A stretch of DNA of 64,000 bases. Origin: CAVQGZ01 sp963712175. GTDB taxonomy: Bacteria; Actinomycetota; Actinomycetes; Jiangellales; Jiangellaceae. This document shows, piece after piece, positions 50,564-59,010 of the stretch. The stretch covers positions 1 to 64,000 of the forward strand of contig CAVQGZ010000008.1 of assembly GCA_963712175.1 (NCBI GenBank). Direction: 5' to 3'. The notes under the pieces are model-generated. The model searched no databases. It was not told the DNA's origin and worked only from the letters and a program-made list of their open reading frames with translations. Position numbers and translations under genes: made by a program. Positions within the stretch are counted from its first letter, which is position 1. Every line of letters starts with the position of its first letter.

Positions 50564-50947
50564 GTGAGCGACGAGCCCGACACCTCGGTGAGCGCACTGC
50601 TGCCCGGGCGGGTTGGCCTCTTCGTCCGCCTCGTCTGCAAGGCCGGTGCTCGCACGGCCGCTCTCGACATCACGAACCGGTACATCGACTCCCTGGCGGC
50701 CGAGCCGGGAACGGAGGCGTTCATCGTCGCCGTCGACCCGAACGAGGCAGACATCCTCTGGCTGTACGAGTGGTTCACCGACGACGACGCCCTCACGGCG
50801 CACCGGGCCAGCCGGCCCTTCCACGAGATGATGTCCGAGCTACCAGGGGTCCTGGCGGCTCCACCGGCGCTCATCCGAGTCGATCCGCTGCGTATGCACC
50901 TCCAGCGCGCCGTGGCCGAGGGACGAACGGTCGACCACATCTTCTAG
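50564..50947 (+). CDS. Antibiotic-biosynthesis-monooxygenase-like small protein
   Basis: This 127-residue protein has a dimeric alpha-beta barrel fold: VGLFVRLVCKAGARTAALDI, EPGTEAFIVAVDPNEADILW, LYEWFTDDDALTAHRASRPF. It resembles ABM/quinol monooxygenase-type proteins. A second ABM-like protein lies at 51821-52144. The C-terminal ~35 residues extend beyond the core. The start could be GTG 50564 (shown) or GTG 50549. Function is not predictable; several members degrade quinols or heme-like compounds. Confidence 0.65.
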   Translation: MSDEPDTSVSALLPGRVGLFVRLVCKAGARTAALDITNRYIDSLAAEPGTEAFIVAVDPNEADILWLYEWFTDDDALTAHRASRPFHEMMSELPGVLAAPPALIRVDPLRMHLQRAVAEGRTVDHIF

Positions 50948-50976
50948 GAGGCCGCGCCACTGTGGCTGGGCCTCGC

Positions 50977-51279
50977 CTACCAGCGCCAGCCGGCGCTCTC
51001 GAGGTTGGCCTCGGCCAGCAGCCGGTGCGCGGGACCGCGCCCGACCTCAACGGGAAGGCCCGCGAGGCGGCAGGCGTCGTCAAGAGTGCGCTCGTAGGCC
51101 TCCTGCGCGGCTCGAGCGTGGTGCCAGCCGCCGAACCGGCGGTACGTGGGGTCGTCGAGCGCCTTCATCTCCTGGGACAACCGGGACAGGCGCTCCTGGA
51201 TCTCCAGCGTGGCGAACGGGTCCGCCCGACCGGAGCCTCGAACCCAGGACGGACGCAGCTTCGCCAGAACGGCCCGCAC
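50977..51279 (-). CDS. Conserved hypothetical protein, ~100 residues
   Basis: This 100-residue helical protein contains LEIQERLSRLSQEMKALDDP followed by TYRRFGGWHHARAAQEAYER and LAGLPVEVGRGPAHRLLAEA. The central pattern looks like a conserved small actinobacterial family, but I cannot name it. The only start is GTG 51279, and coding character may reach a little further upstream, where no start exists before a TAA near 51347. The 5' end is therefore uncertain. Confidence 0.5.
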   Translation of the reverse strand: MRAVLAKLRPSWVRGSGRADPFATLEIQERLSRLSQEMKALDDPTYRRFGGWHHARAAQEAYERTLDDACRLAGLPVEVGRGPAHRLLAEANLESAGWRW

Positions 51280-51360
51280 ATCCTCATGGTGGACGCCCTT
51301 GGCCGATTGCGCCAGACCTCGACGCGAACCTTGACACGTGACTGATTAGTCACCGGGGCG

Positions 51361-51766
51361 GCTGAGCACCTCGGGATCTGCGAAGACGCCGGCCTGATCA
51401 CGACGCGCAAGGTGGGCCGGTCCAAGCACCACTACCTCAACCCAGTCCTCGTCGACATATCAGTACGACCGGCCCGACGGGACCATCGCGATCGTCGGCG
51501 AGGTGGTCGAGGTGGACGAGCCGGCCCGTCTCGTCATGACCTTCAGCGCCCGATGGGACGAGCCGCTGGTCGCCGATGCGCCAACCGGCGTGACCTTCGG
51601 GCTCGAACCCATGGGCGACTCGCTGACGAGGCTCACGCTCGTCCACGACCACGTCGATGGGGAGACGGCGACCTACGAGCAGGTGTCCGGCGGGTGGAGG
51701 CTGATTCTCGACGGTCTCAAGACCCTGCAGGAGACGGGTCACCCGCTGGCCGTCCCGGCTGAGTAG
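51361..51766 (+). pseudogene. ArsR-type regulator and SRPBCC remnant joined by deletion
   Basis: The first part (AEHLGICEDAGLITTRKVGRSKHHYLNPV, 51370-51456) is the C-terminal half of an ArsR winged helix. Near 51455 the coding frame changes to QYDRPDGTIAIVGEVVEVDE, then LVMTFSARWDEPLVADAPTG... and VSGGWRLILDGLKTLQETGH, the C-terminal half of an SRPBCC (AHSA1-like) protein, to a stop at 51766. Such regulators and SRPBCC proteins normally sit as adjacent genes. Here the 5' end of the regulator, its 3' end and the start of the SRPBCC gene are gone. The remaining ORF (51503-51766) has no plausible function. Confidence 0.65.
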
Positions 51767-51820
51767 CGGCATTTCGCCAATTTGCGGCAGCTTGGGCGGG
51801 GCTGGCGGCAGGATGGAGCC

Positions 51821-52144
51821 ATGCGAGTGGTCCACGTGGACGTGCAGGTGGTTCTCGACAAGCTCGAGGACTTCCTCGAGGCGACCCGCCGCAACGCGCA
51901 CGAGTCACGACAGGAGCCCGGCGTGCTGCGCTTCGACGTCGTGCAGGACCGCAACGACCCGGCCCATATCGTGCTCGTCGAGGTCTACGGGGACGAGGAC
52001 GCCCCCGCCGCCCACAAGCGGACCGAGCACTACGCGACCTGGCGCGACGCCGTGGCCCCGTGGATGGCTCGACCACGAACCTCGGCCACCTTCTCGCCGG
52101 TCGACCCGGGCAGCGAGACCGGCTGGCGTTCGTCAGCGTCGTGA
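51821..52144 (+). CDS. ABM-family small protein (quinol monooxygenase / LsrG-like)
   Basis: This 107-residue protein has the ABM dimeric barrel: VVHVDVQVVLDKLEDFLEAT, NAHESRQEPGVLRFDVVQDR, IVLVEVYGDEDAPAAHKRTE, HYATWRDAVAPW. The pattern is close to LsrG-type phospho-AI-2 isomerases and YgiN-like quinol monooxygenases; neither role can be confirmed. Its stop (TGA 52142-52144) overlaps the GTG of the next gene, so it is coupled to the iron-containing alcohol dehydrogenase, which is the typical arrangement of LsrG-like and ADH partners in small-aldehyde pathways. Confidence 0.78.
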   Translation: MRVVHVDVQVVLDKLEDFLEATRRNAHESRQEPGVLRFDVVQDRNDPAHIVLVEVYGDEDAPAAHKRTEHYATWRDAVAPWMARPRTSATFSPVDPGSETGWRSSAS

Positions 52145-53292
52145 TCGGCAGGGCTTTCTCGTTCGCCACCGCCGGACGCATCACCTTCGGTGCCGGTTGC
52201 GCCACGGAGATCCCGGGGGCCGTGGTCGCGCACGGCAGGAAGGCCCTCGTGATCACCGGATCACACCCCGAGCGCTACGACGTTCTGGACGCGCTTGCCG
52301 AGGGTCAGGTTCAGATCACCCACGTCCGCGCGCACCGCGAGCCGACCGTCGACGACGTCCGAGCCGCGGTCGAAGCGGCCCGCGAGTGCGATGTCGTCCT
52401 CGGGATCGGGGGGGGCAGCGTCATGGACCTCGCCAAGGCGGCCGGGGCCCTCGTCGCGGGAGACGACCCGATGGACCACCTCGAGGTCATCGGTGGTGGA
52501 CGGCCCCTACCGGGCCCCGGCTTGCCTGTGGTGGCCGTGCCGACAACAGCCGGGACGGGGTCAGAGGTGACGGCCAACGCCGTCCTCTCCTCACCCGAGC
52601 ACCGAGTGAAGGTCAGCGTCCGCGGACCCACGGTGCTGCCTGCCGCAGCGATCGTCGATCCGCTGCTGACCCTCGAGTGCCCGCCCGACGTCACCGCGTC
52701 GAGCGGCCTCGATGCCTTCACTCAGTGCCTGGAGCCTTACGTCTCGCCGATGGCCAACGCGCTCACGGACGGGTTCGCGCGCACCGGCCTGACCGCAGCA
52801 GGGCGGTCGCTACGGGCGGCCTACGCTGACGGCGGCGATGTCGCGGCTCGCACGAACATGGCTCTCAGCTCGCTGCTCGGCGGACTGGCGCTGGCCAATG
52901 CGAAGCTCGGCGCTGTCCACGGCATCGCGGGCGTCGTGGGTGGCCTGACGGGCGGGCCGCACGGTGCCATCTGCGCAGCCCTCCTTCCGTCGGTCGTCAC
53001 CGTCACAACGGCCGCTCTACGCAGCCGCAACCCCCACTCTCCGGCTCTGGTCCGCTACGCGCACGCTGCCGACCTCGTGACCGGGGAGTCGCAGTCCCGC
53101 ACCGACGACCTCGTCGGGTGGATTCGGGAGACCAGTCAGGCGCTGTCGATTCCCGGGCTCAGCGCCTACGGCCTCGACGGGGACGACGTGGACCACGTCG
53201 TTCACGCCTCGTCTCGCTCCTCGAGCATGAAGGGGCACCCGATCGAGCTCACCGCAGACGAGCTTCGTCTGATCGTCGCGTCCTCTCGCTGA
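52141..53292 (+). CDS. Iron-containing alcohol dehydrogenase family protein
   Basis: This 383-residue group III alcohol dehydrogenase has NAD-site GIGGGSVMDLAKAAGALVAG, PTTAGTGSEVTANAVLSSPE, and metal-site GLDAFTQCLEPYVSPMANAL, GAVHGIAGVVGGLTGGPHGA. The usual first metal-ligand His (D-A-x-T-H) is Gln here (DAFTQ). A subfamily with this Gln exists, so it may still bind a metal, but the ligand set is altered. GTG 52141 overlaps the upstream stop (GTGA). Substrate is unknown. Confidence 0.85.
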   Translation: MIGRAFSFATAGRITFGAGCATEIPGAVVAHGRKALVITGSHPERYDVLDALAEGQVQITHVRAHREPTVDDVRAAVEAARECDVVLGIGGGSVMDLAKAAGALVAGDDPMDHLEVIGGGRPLPGPGLPVVAVPTTAGTGSEVTANAVLSSPEHRVKVSVRGPTVLPAAAIVDPLLTLECPPDVTASSGLDAFTQCLEPYVSPMANALTDGFARTGLTAAGRSLRAAYADGGDVAARTNMALSSLLGGLALANAKLGAVHGIAGVVGGLTGGPHGAICAALLPSVVTVTTAALRSRNPHSPALVRYAHAADLVTGESQSRTDDLVGWIRETSQALSIPGLSAYGLDGDDVDHVVHASSRSSSMKGHPIELTADELRLIVASSR

Positions 53293-53329
53293 CCTGACCG
53301 GATCCATGCGTCAGGCGACGGGCCGTCGG

Positions 53330-53413
53330 TGCGCGAGGGGGGAGTTGAACCCCCACGTCCTTGCGGACACACGGACCTGAACCGTGCGCGTCTGCCTATT
53401 CCGCCACCCGCGC
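53330..53413 (-). tRNA. tRNA-Leu (anticodon CAG)
   Basis: This is an 84-nt class II tRNA with acceptor GCGCGGG/CTCGCGC (one G-U pair) and anticodon stem-loop CACGGTTCAGGTCCGTG, giving CAG. It has a long variable arm (GTCCGCAAGGAC region) and a T-arm containing GGTTCAACTCC. The discriminator is A. The same tRNA precedes fhaA in Mycobacterium, which supports this as the ancestral gene order. Confidence 0.94.
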
Positions 53414-53604
53414 GGGTGTGTCCGGTCATCGTGCGACCAGGACGAGCTCGATCGTGGTGAGCGTGCTCGGGCCGAGATTATCACGGCAAGACCCCGCTGG
53501 ATGAGCGCGTCAACCGGCAGGAGGGCTGCTCATGGATACGATCGACCCACGACTGCCCAGGCGACGGGCAGATCCTGCACGAGCCGAGCACGAGGGAGGT
53601 GACC

Positions 53605-54321
53605 GTGGGCACCCTGCAGCGGATCGAGCAACGGCTGGAGTCCTTCGTCAACGGCACCTTCTCGCGCATGTTTCGCTCCGACGTCCAGCCGGTCGAGGTC
53701 GCCGCCGCACTACAACGTGAGCTGGACAACAACGCCCAGGTGCTCTCGCGCGATCGATCCCTGGCCCCGAACACGTTCACGGTGCGCCTCTCCCCCCGCG
53801 ACCACGATCGGCTGTCGCCCTACGCGACGAGCCTGGTCACCGAGCTCACCTCGCTCGTCACCGAGCACGCCGACCTGCAGCGCTATGCCTTGCCCGGCCC
53901 GGTCGACGTCGTGCTCGAGCAGGACGACGGCCTTCGCACCGGTCAGTTCCGGGTCACATCGCGCGTGCAGGCCGACGTCTCGGCGCGGGCACCGGAGGTG
54001 AGCTCACGATCCGCCCCGGCCTACCTCGAGGTCAACGGCGAGGTCATCCCCGTGCTGGCGGCCGGGGTGATGGTCGGACGCGGATCGGACTGTGACATCC
54101 GCATCGACGACCCGGGCGTCAGCCGGCGCCACGCGGAGTTCCGAGTGCTGGGCGAGGGATCCGGAGCCGACGTCGTCATCGTCGACCTGCACTCCACGAA
54201 CGGAACAGTCGTCGACGGCACGCAGGTCGCCCAGGCCCAGGTGCGGGACGGCAGCGAGGTCACGCTCGGCTCCACGACGATCACGGTGCGCAGCCGCGAC
54301 CCCCGGAACGGGCCGGGCTAG
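53605..54321 (+). CDS. fhaA: FhaA: DUF3662 and FHA-domain protein
   Basis: This 238-residue protein has the N-terminal DUF3662 domain (IEQRLESFVNGTFSRMFRSD; VEVAAALQRELDNNA; LPGPVDVVLEQDDGLRTGQF) and a C-terminal FHA domain (VMVGRGSDCDIRIDDPGVSRRHAEF, HSTNGTVV). It lacks the long Gln/Gly/Tyr-rich linker of mycobacterial FhaA and is therefore much shorter (mycobacterial ~527 residues). FhaA binds phosphothreonine on MviN/other PknB targets and controls peptidoglycan synthesis at poles and septa. GTG 53605 is favoured because GGGAGG at 53594-53599 fits it; GTG 53599 is in frame. Confidence 0.92.
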   Translation: MGTLQRIEQRLESFVNGTFSRMFRSDVQPVEVAAALQRELDNNAQVLSRDRSLAPNTFTVRLSPRDHDRLSPYATSLVTELTSLVTEHADLQRYALPGPVDVVLEQDDGLRTGQFRVTSRVQADVSARAPEVSSRSAPAYLEVNGEVIPVLAAGVMVGRGSDCDIRIDDPGVSRRHAEFRVLGEGSGADVVIVDLHSTNGTVVDGTQVAQAQVRDGSEVTLGSTTITVRSRDPRNGPG

Positions 54322-54323
54322 CC

Positions 54324-54818
54324 GTGTCCGAGCTCACCCTCACCCTGATCCAGATGGGCTTCCTGGCCATGCTCTGGGTGTTCGCGTTCGCGATCGCCTC
54401 GGCCATCCGCGCCGACCTCTTCGGTGTCCGACCCCGGGCGCAGTCGGACTCCGCCTCGGCCAACGCGCAGCCCGCCGCCGCTGCAGCGGTCGCGGCCAAG
54501 CCCGCGAAGCCGGTGAAGCTGCACCGCGGTGCCCCGACCAAGGTCGTCGTCATCGAGGGTGGTGACAGCGGCACGCAGGCCGCGCTGGCCGGGACGATCA
54601 CCATGGGTCGCGGCTCGGGCAATGACATGGACCTGACGGACGAGTACGTCTCCACCCGGCACGCCCGGTTCATCCCGCACAACGGGCAGTGGTACGTCGA
54701 GGACCTGGGTTCAACCAACGGGACGTACGTCGCCGGTGCCCGCATCTCGCGACCTACCCCGGTGGGGGCGAAGTCGACGGTGAGGCTCGGGCGCACGGTT
54801 CTCGAGCTCCGGAAGTAG
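54324..54818 (+). CDS. fhaB: FhaB/FipA: membrane-anchored FHA-domain protein
   Basis: This 164-residue protein has an N-terminal membrane helix (LIQMGFLAMLWVFAFAIASA, residues ~8-28), an Ala/Pro linker, and an FHA domain near residues 90-155: TITMGRGSGNDMDLTDEYVS, STRHARF, EDLGSTNGTYVAGARIS. FhaB/FipA links PknA/PknB signalling to the divisome. The gene begins 2 bases after the fhaA stop, so it is part of the same transcript, and pstP follows after 12 bases. Confidence 0.93.
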   Translation: MSELTLTLIQMGFLAMLWVFAFAIASAIRADLFGVRPRAQSDSASANAQPAAAAAVAAKPAKPVKLHRGAPTKVVVIEGGDSGTQAALAGTITMGRGSGNDMDLTDEYVSTRHARFIPHNGQWYVEDLGSTNGTYVAGARISRPTPVGAKSTVRLGRTVLELRK

Positions 54819-54830
54819 CCGACGACACCC

Positions 54831-56156
54831 ATGAACCTTGCGGTCCGATCAGTGGCCCAGTCGCACGTTGGGCTGGTGCGACAGGGCAACGAGGACTCCG
54901 GCTACGCGGGGCCCCGGCTCCTGGTCGTCGCCGACGGCATGGGCGGGCATGCCGCTGGCGAGGTGGCCAGCGCCGTCACCGTCGAGGCGCTCGCCGTCCT
55001 CGATGGGCCGGGGCCCGCGCCAGAGGACATGGACGCCGACGAGGCCCTGACGAACGCCATCGCCACGGCGAACCAGCGCATCAGGGACCTCGTGGACAGC
55101 GACCCTCGGCGCAGTGGGATGGGCACGACCGTGACCGCCCTGCTGTGGACGGGGCAGGGCTTCAGCCTTGCCCACATCGGCGACTCGCGGGCGTACCTGC
55201 TGCGTGACGGGGAGCTCGTGCAGCTGACGCGGGACCACACCTACGTGCAGGCACTCATCGACGAGGGTCGCATCAACGAGCAGGAGCGCGAGACCCACCC
55301 AGCTCGCTCCCTCCTGCTCCAGGCGCTGGGGGGCGACGACGTCGTCCCCGACCTCGGCCAGGTGGACGCACTGGACGGCGACCGTCTGATGCTCTGCAGC
55401 GACGGCCTGTCCGGCGTGGTGCACGCCGACGAGATCGCTCGCGTGCTGGCCGAGACGCCCGACTCTCAGCAGGCAGCCGACGCACTCGTCCAGATGGCCG
55501 TCGAGGGGGGTGGTCCGGACAACATCACCTGCGTCGTGGCCGACGTCCGGGCCAGCAGCCACGTCGGCCTCGACGACGACACCACCGAGGCGCACCTGGT
55601 CGGGGCCGCCTCCATCGGCGCCGCCCACCCGGACGCCTTGCGCTACGACGACGAGGAGGGCCCAGTCGAGCCGACGGCGGCAGCAGGGGCGCCGCCCCAC
55701 GAGCCGGACGACCCGACCGAGGTCAAGGCAGTCGACGACGACGAGGTGGAGCGGTACGCACCTCGACACCGCAGCCGCACCCGGATCGCCGTGGCTGTCG
55801 TCCTGGCAGTGCTGGCCGTGGTGCTCGTAGTCCTCGGCTACCGCCTCGGATCGGCCTGGTACGACCAGCAGTACTTCGTCGGCGTCGATGGCGAGGACGT
55901 CGTGATTCGACAGGGAGTGCCGGGAATCCCCGGCAGCGCCGTGGTGTCCACCGTGCCCGACCTACCGCTCACCGCGCTGCCCGAGGTGTACCAGGAGAAC
56001 CTCACCGACGGCATCCGCGCCGACGACATCACCGACGCCGGGGCCATCGCCGAGCGGGTTCGTCGTGAGGCGTGCCGCGCCAACAACGCTGGACCACAGA
56101 TCAGTGGATTCCCGGGTCTGGACTGCTCGAGCGTGAACGGCGGTTCGGCATCGTGA
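54831..56156 (+). CDS. pstP: PstP: PP2C-type Ser/Thr phosphatase
   Basis: This 441-residue phosphatase has an N-terminal PPM domain: QSHVGLVRQGNEDSGYAGPR, VVADGMGGHAAGEVASAVTV, GMGTTVTALLWTGQG, SDGLSGVVHADEI and GGPDNITCVVADV (metal-binding Asp residues). A single transmembrane helix lies near residues 318-339 (IAVAVVLAVLAVVLVVLGYR), followed by an extracytoplasmic part (~95 residues). It removes the phosphates that PknB and relatives place on FHA ligands and division proteins. The last codons overlap the next gene's GTG (GTGA). Confidence 0.95.
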   Translation: MNLAVRSVAQSHVGLVRQGNEDSGYAGPRLLVVADGMGGHAAGEVASAVTVEALAVLDGPGPAPEDMDADEALTNAIATANQRIRDLVDSDPRRSGMGTTVTALLWTGQGFSLAHIGDSRAYLLRDGELVQLTRDHTYVQALIDEGRINEQERETHPARSLLLQALGGDDVVPDLGQVDALDGDRLMLCSDGLSGVVHADEIARVLAETPDSQQAADALVQMAVEGGGPDNITCVVADVRASSHVGLDDDTTEAHLVGAASIGAAHPDALRYDDEEGPVEPTAAAGAPPHEPDDPTEVKAVDDDEVERYAPRHRSRTRIAVAVVLAVLAVVLVVLGYRLGSAWYDQQYFVGVDGEDVVIRQGVPGIPGSAVVSTVPDLPLTALPEVYQENLTDGIRADDITDAGAIAERVRREACRANNAGPQISGFPGLDCSSVNGGSAS

Positions 56157-57550
56157 GTGCGCAGACGACGAGCACTCGCCGCGGTGGCACGGGTCGCTGG
56201 ACCGAGTTCGTCCTCGTGCTCGTGGCTGTCGCCATCGCCGTGGGGTCGTTCGCCGCCGTCGGGCTCGGAACCGACTCCGAGCTACCACCGCGGCTGGCTG
56301 CCTACGCTGTGGGCTTCGCCGGGGTGGGGATCGCCGCCCACCTCGTCGTGCGCTGGCGGGCCCCGTACGCCGACCCGGTCCTCCTCCCGGCCGCGCTCGC
56401 CCTCAACGGCATCGGTCTGGCCATGATCTACCGCCTCGACGTGGCGAACGTGACCCAGGCCGAGTTGAACGGCGTTCCCGTCCCCCCGCCGCAGGCCTCG
56501 GGTCAGCTCGTCTGGAGCATCGTCGGCCTGTTGCTGATGGGCGGCGTTCTCTGGCTGGTGCGTGACCACCGTGTACTGGCGAGATACACCTACCTGACCT
56601 TTCTCGTGGGCGTGTTCCTGCTCCTGCTCCCGCTGGTTCCCGGCCTCGGGGTCGAGATCAACGGTGCCAGGATCTGGGTGTCGGTGCTCGGGCAGTCCTT
56701 CCAGCCGGGGGAGGCCGCGAAGGTCGTCATGGTCGTGGCCTTCTCGTCCTACCTCGTCGCCCATCGTGAGGCGCTCGCCCTGGCGGGTCGAAGGGTGCTG
56801 CGCGTCGACCTCCCTCGCGGCAAGGACCTCGGCCCGATCCTCCTGGTCTGGGTGCTGGCACTGGCGATCCTCGTGTTCGAGCGCGACCTCGGTGCAGCAG
56901 TTCTCTTCTTCGGGGTCTTCGTCGTCCTGCTGTTCGTCGCGACCGAACGCGTGGGCTGGCTCGTCGTGGGTGCAGCCCTGGCGGCGGTCGGGGGCTGGGC
57001 GAGCTACGTGCTCTTCGATCACGTGCAGACCCGGGTGTCGGTGTGGCTTCAGCCCTTCGACGACCCCGACAGTGGCTACCAGGTCATCCAGAGCCTGTAC
57101 GGGCTCGCCTACGGCGGACTCATCGGCACGGGCCTTGGCCGGGGTCAGCCCAACCTCATCCCGTTCGCGGAGTCCGACTTCATCGCGGCTGCCCTGGGCG
57201 AGGAGCTCGGACTCACCGGCCTGATGGTCGTGATCCTGCTGTTCGGGGTGATCGTGGCACGCGGCCTTCGCATCGCGATCGGTGTCCGTGACCCGTTCGG
57301 GACGCTGCTGGCGACCGGGCTCGCCAGTGTCGTGGGCCTTCAGGTCTTCGTCGTGGTGGGTGGCGTCACGAAGCTCATCCCGCTCACCGGACTCACCACG
57401 CCGTTCCTGTCCCTCGGCGGCTCCTCCCTCGTCATGAACTGGGTCATCGTCGCCCTTCTGCTGCGGGTGAGCGATGCCGGACGACGGCCCGCCCCGACGC
57501 CACCACAGCCTCTCGCCGAGGCACAGACACAGGCGGTGAGACTGCGGTGA
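56153..57550 (+). CDS. rodA: RodA/FtsW-type SEDS glycosyltransferase
   Basis: This 465-residue polytopic protein of the SEDS family polymerises lipid II into glycan strands. The signature loop GVEINGARIWVSVLGQSFQPGEAAKV, QSLYGLAYGGLIGTGLGRGQ and FAESDFIAAALGEELGLTGL are present, and the C-terminal LTGLTTPFLSLGGSSLVMNW is characteristic. In the PknB cluster this gene is called rodA or ftsW depending on the species. A mycobacterium-like N-terminal extension of two helices is present. GTG 56153 overlaps the pstP stop and the stop overlaps pbpA. Confidence 0.93.
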   Translation: MSAQTTSTRRGGTGRWTEFVLVLVAVAIAVGSFAAVGLGTDSELPPRLAAYAVGFAGVGIAAHLVVRWRAPYADPVLLPAALALNGIGLAMIYRLDVANVTQAELNGVPVPPPQASGQLVWSIVGLLLMGGVLWLVRDHRVLARYTYLTFLVGVFLLLLPLVPGLGVEINGARIWVSVLGQSFQPGEAAKVVMVVAFSSYLVAHREALALAGRRVLRVDLPRGKDLGPILLVWVLALAILVFERDLGAAVLFFGVFVVLLFVATERVGWLVVGAALAAVGGWASYVLFDHVQTRVSVWLQPFDDPDSGYQVIQSLYGLAYGGLIGTGLGRGQPNLIPFAESDFIAAALGEELGLTGLMVVILLFGVIVARGLRIAIGVRDPFGTLLATGLASVVGLQVFVVVGGVTKLIPLTGLTTPFLSLGGSSLVMNWVIVALLLRVSDAGRRPAPTPPQPLAEAQTQAVRLR

Positions 57551-59010
57551 ACCGGGCTATCCGGCGCTGGTCGATCGTCATGCTCGTCCTGTTCACGGCT
57601 CTGCTGGGCAACATCACGTTCATCCAAGCCTTCTGGGCCGACGAGCTGAATGCGCGATCGGACAACCGACGGGTCCTGCTCGAGGAGTACGCCCGTCAAC
57701 GTGGGCCGATCCTGGTCGACGACGAGGCCGTGGCCCGCTCCCAGGCAACTGGCGGGTTGTTCGAGTACCGGCGCAGCTACCCGGAGCCAGAGCTCTATGC
57801 GCACGCAACCGGCTACTACTCCTGGATCTACGGCCGATCAGCGACGGAGAGGGTCGCCAACGACATCCTGGCCGGGACCGACGACGCCCTGTTCGCCCGG
57901 CGCCTCATCGACTTGGTCGCCGGGCGTGCCCCGGAGGGCGGCAGCGTCCGCCTCACGCTGCTCCCGGAAGCACAGCGTGCTGCCTACGAGGGTCTGCAGG
58001 GCAAGGCAGGCGCCGTCGTCGCCCTCGATCCCAGCACCGGTGCGATCCTTGCCATGGTGTCGTCTCCCAGCTACGACCCCAACCCCCTGGCCCACCCGAA
58101 CTCCGAGACTCAGGAGGAGGCGTGGACGGCGCTGGAGACCGACCCCGACGATCCTGGTCTCAACCGAGCCATCGCCCGTACCTACCCGCCGGGTTCGGTG
58201 TTCAAGCTCATCACGGCCGCCGCGGCACTCGAGAGCGGAGAGTACGACCCCGACAGTCCGATCCCGGGTCCAGCGCAGCTGCAGCTGCCGGGGAGCACGT
58301 CGGTCCTGCCCAACGCCACCGGCACCTCCTGTGGCCCCGACGACACGACGACGCTGGCGGAGGCGCTGCGCATCTCGTGCAACACGGCCTTCGCTCTCGT
58401 TGGGATCGATATCGGTGACGACGTGCTGAGGGAGCAGGCCGAGGCGTTCGGCTACAACAGCCAGCCTCTGGCCGCGTACAACGCTGCGACCAGTGTCTTT
58501 CCGAGCAACCTCGACCCGGCGCAGACGGCGCAGGCATCGATCGGGCAGTACGACGTGCGGTCGACCGCGCTGCAGACGGCCATGGTGTCGGCTGCCATCG
58601 CCAACAACGGGACGCTCATGGCCCCGTACTTGATCGCCGAGGCGCTGGCCCCCGATCTCGATCCCCTGCGGATCACCGAGCCGGAAGAGCAGTCCGACGC
58701 CGTCTCGCGGCAGACCGCCCGCGAGCTGACCGAGATGATGGTTGAGGTCGTGGACAGCGGGACGGGCACGAACGCGGCCATCGCTGGAGTCAGTGTCGCG
58801 GGCAAGACGGGAACGGCCGAGCGCGGACCGCAGGATCCACCCATCTACTGGTTCACCTCGTTCGCACCGGCGGAGAGTCCAGAGGTCGCCGTGGCGGTCG
58901 TGATCGAGGACGCCGGCGATGAGCTGGACATCTCGGGTGGGCGCCTCGCCGCACCCGTTGCACGAGCCGTGATGCAAGCGGTTCTCCTGAGGGGAGGCAC
59001 ACAGCCATGA
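57547..59010 (+). CDS. pbpA: Class B penicillin-binding protein PbpA
   Basis: This 487-residue transpeptidase has one N-terminal membrane anchor (residues ~10-30), a PBP dimer region, and a catalytic domain with SxxK as PPGSVFKLI (Ser-Val-Phe-Lys, near residue 217), SxN as ISCNTAF (near 278), and KTG as VAGKTGTAERG (near 419). It forms cross-links with the SEDS partner encoded just upstream. GTG 57547 overlaps the upstream stop and pknB overlaps its 3' end, so the whole block is translationally coupled. Confidence 0.95.
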   Translation: MNRAIRRWSIVMLVLFTALLGNITFIQAFWADELNARSDNRRVLLEEYARQRGPILVDDEAVARSQATGGLFEYRRSYPEPELYAHATGYYSWIYGRSATERVANDILAGTDDALFARRLIDLVAGRAPEGGSVRLTLLPEAQRAAYEGLQGKAGAVVALDPSTGAILAMVSSPSYDPNPLAHPNSETQEEAWTALETDPDDPGLNRAIARTYPPGSVFKLITAAAALESGEYDPDSPIPGPAQLQLPGSTSVLPNATGTSCGPDDTTTLAEALRISCNTAFALVGIDIGDDVLREQAEAFGYNSQPLAAYNAATSVFPSNLDPAQTAQASIGQYDVRSTALQTAMVSAAIANNGTLMAPYLIAEALAPDLDPLRITEPEEQSDAVSRQTARELTEMMVEVVDSGTGTNAAIAGVSVAGKTGTAERGPQDPPIYWFTSFAPAESPEVAVAVVIEDAGDELDISGGRLAAPVARAVMQAVLLRGGTQP

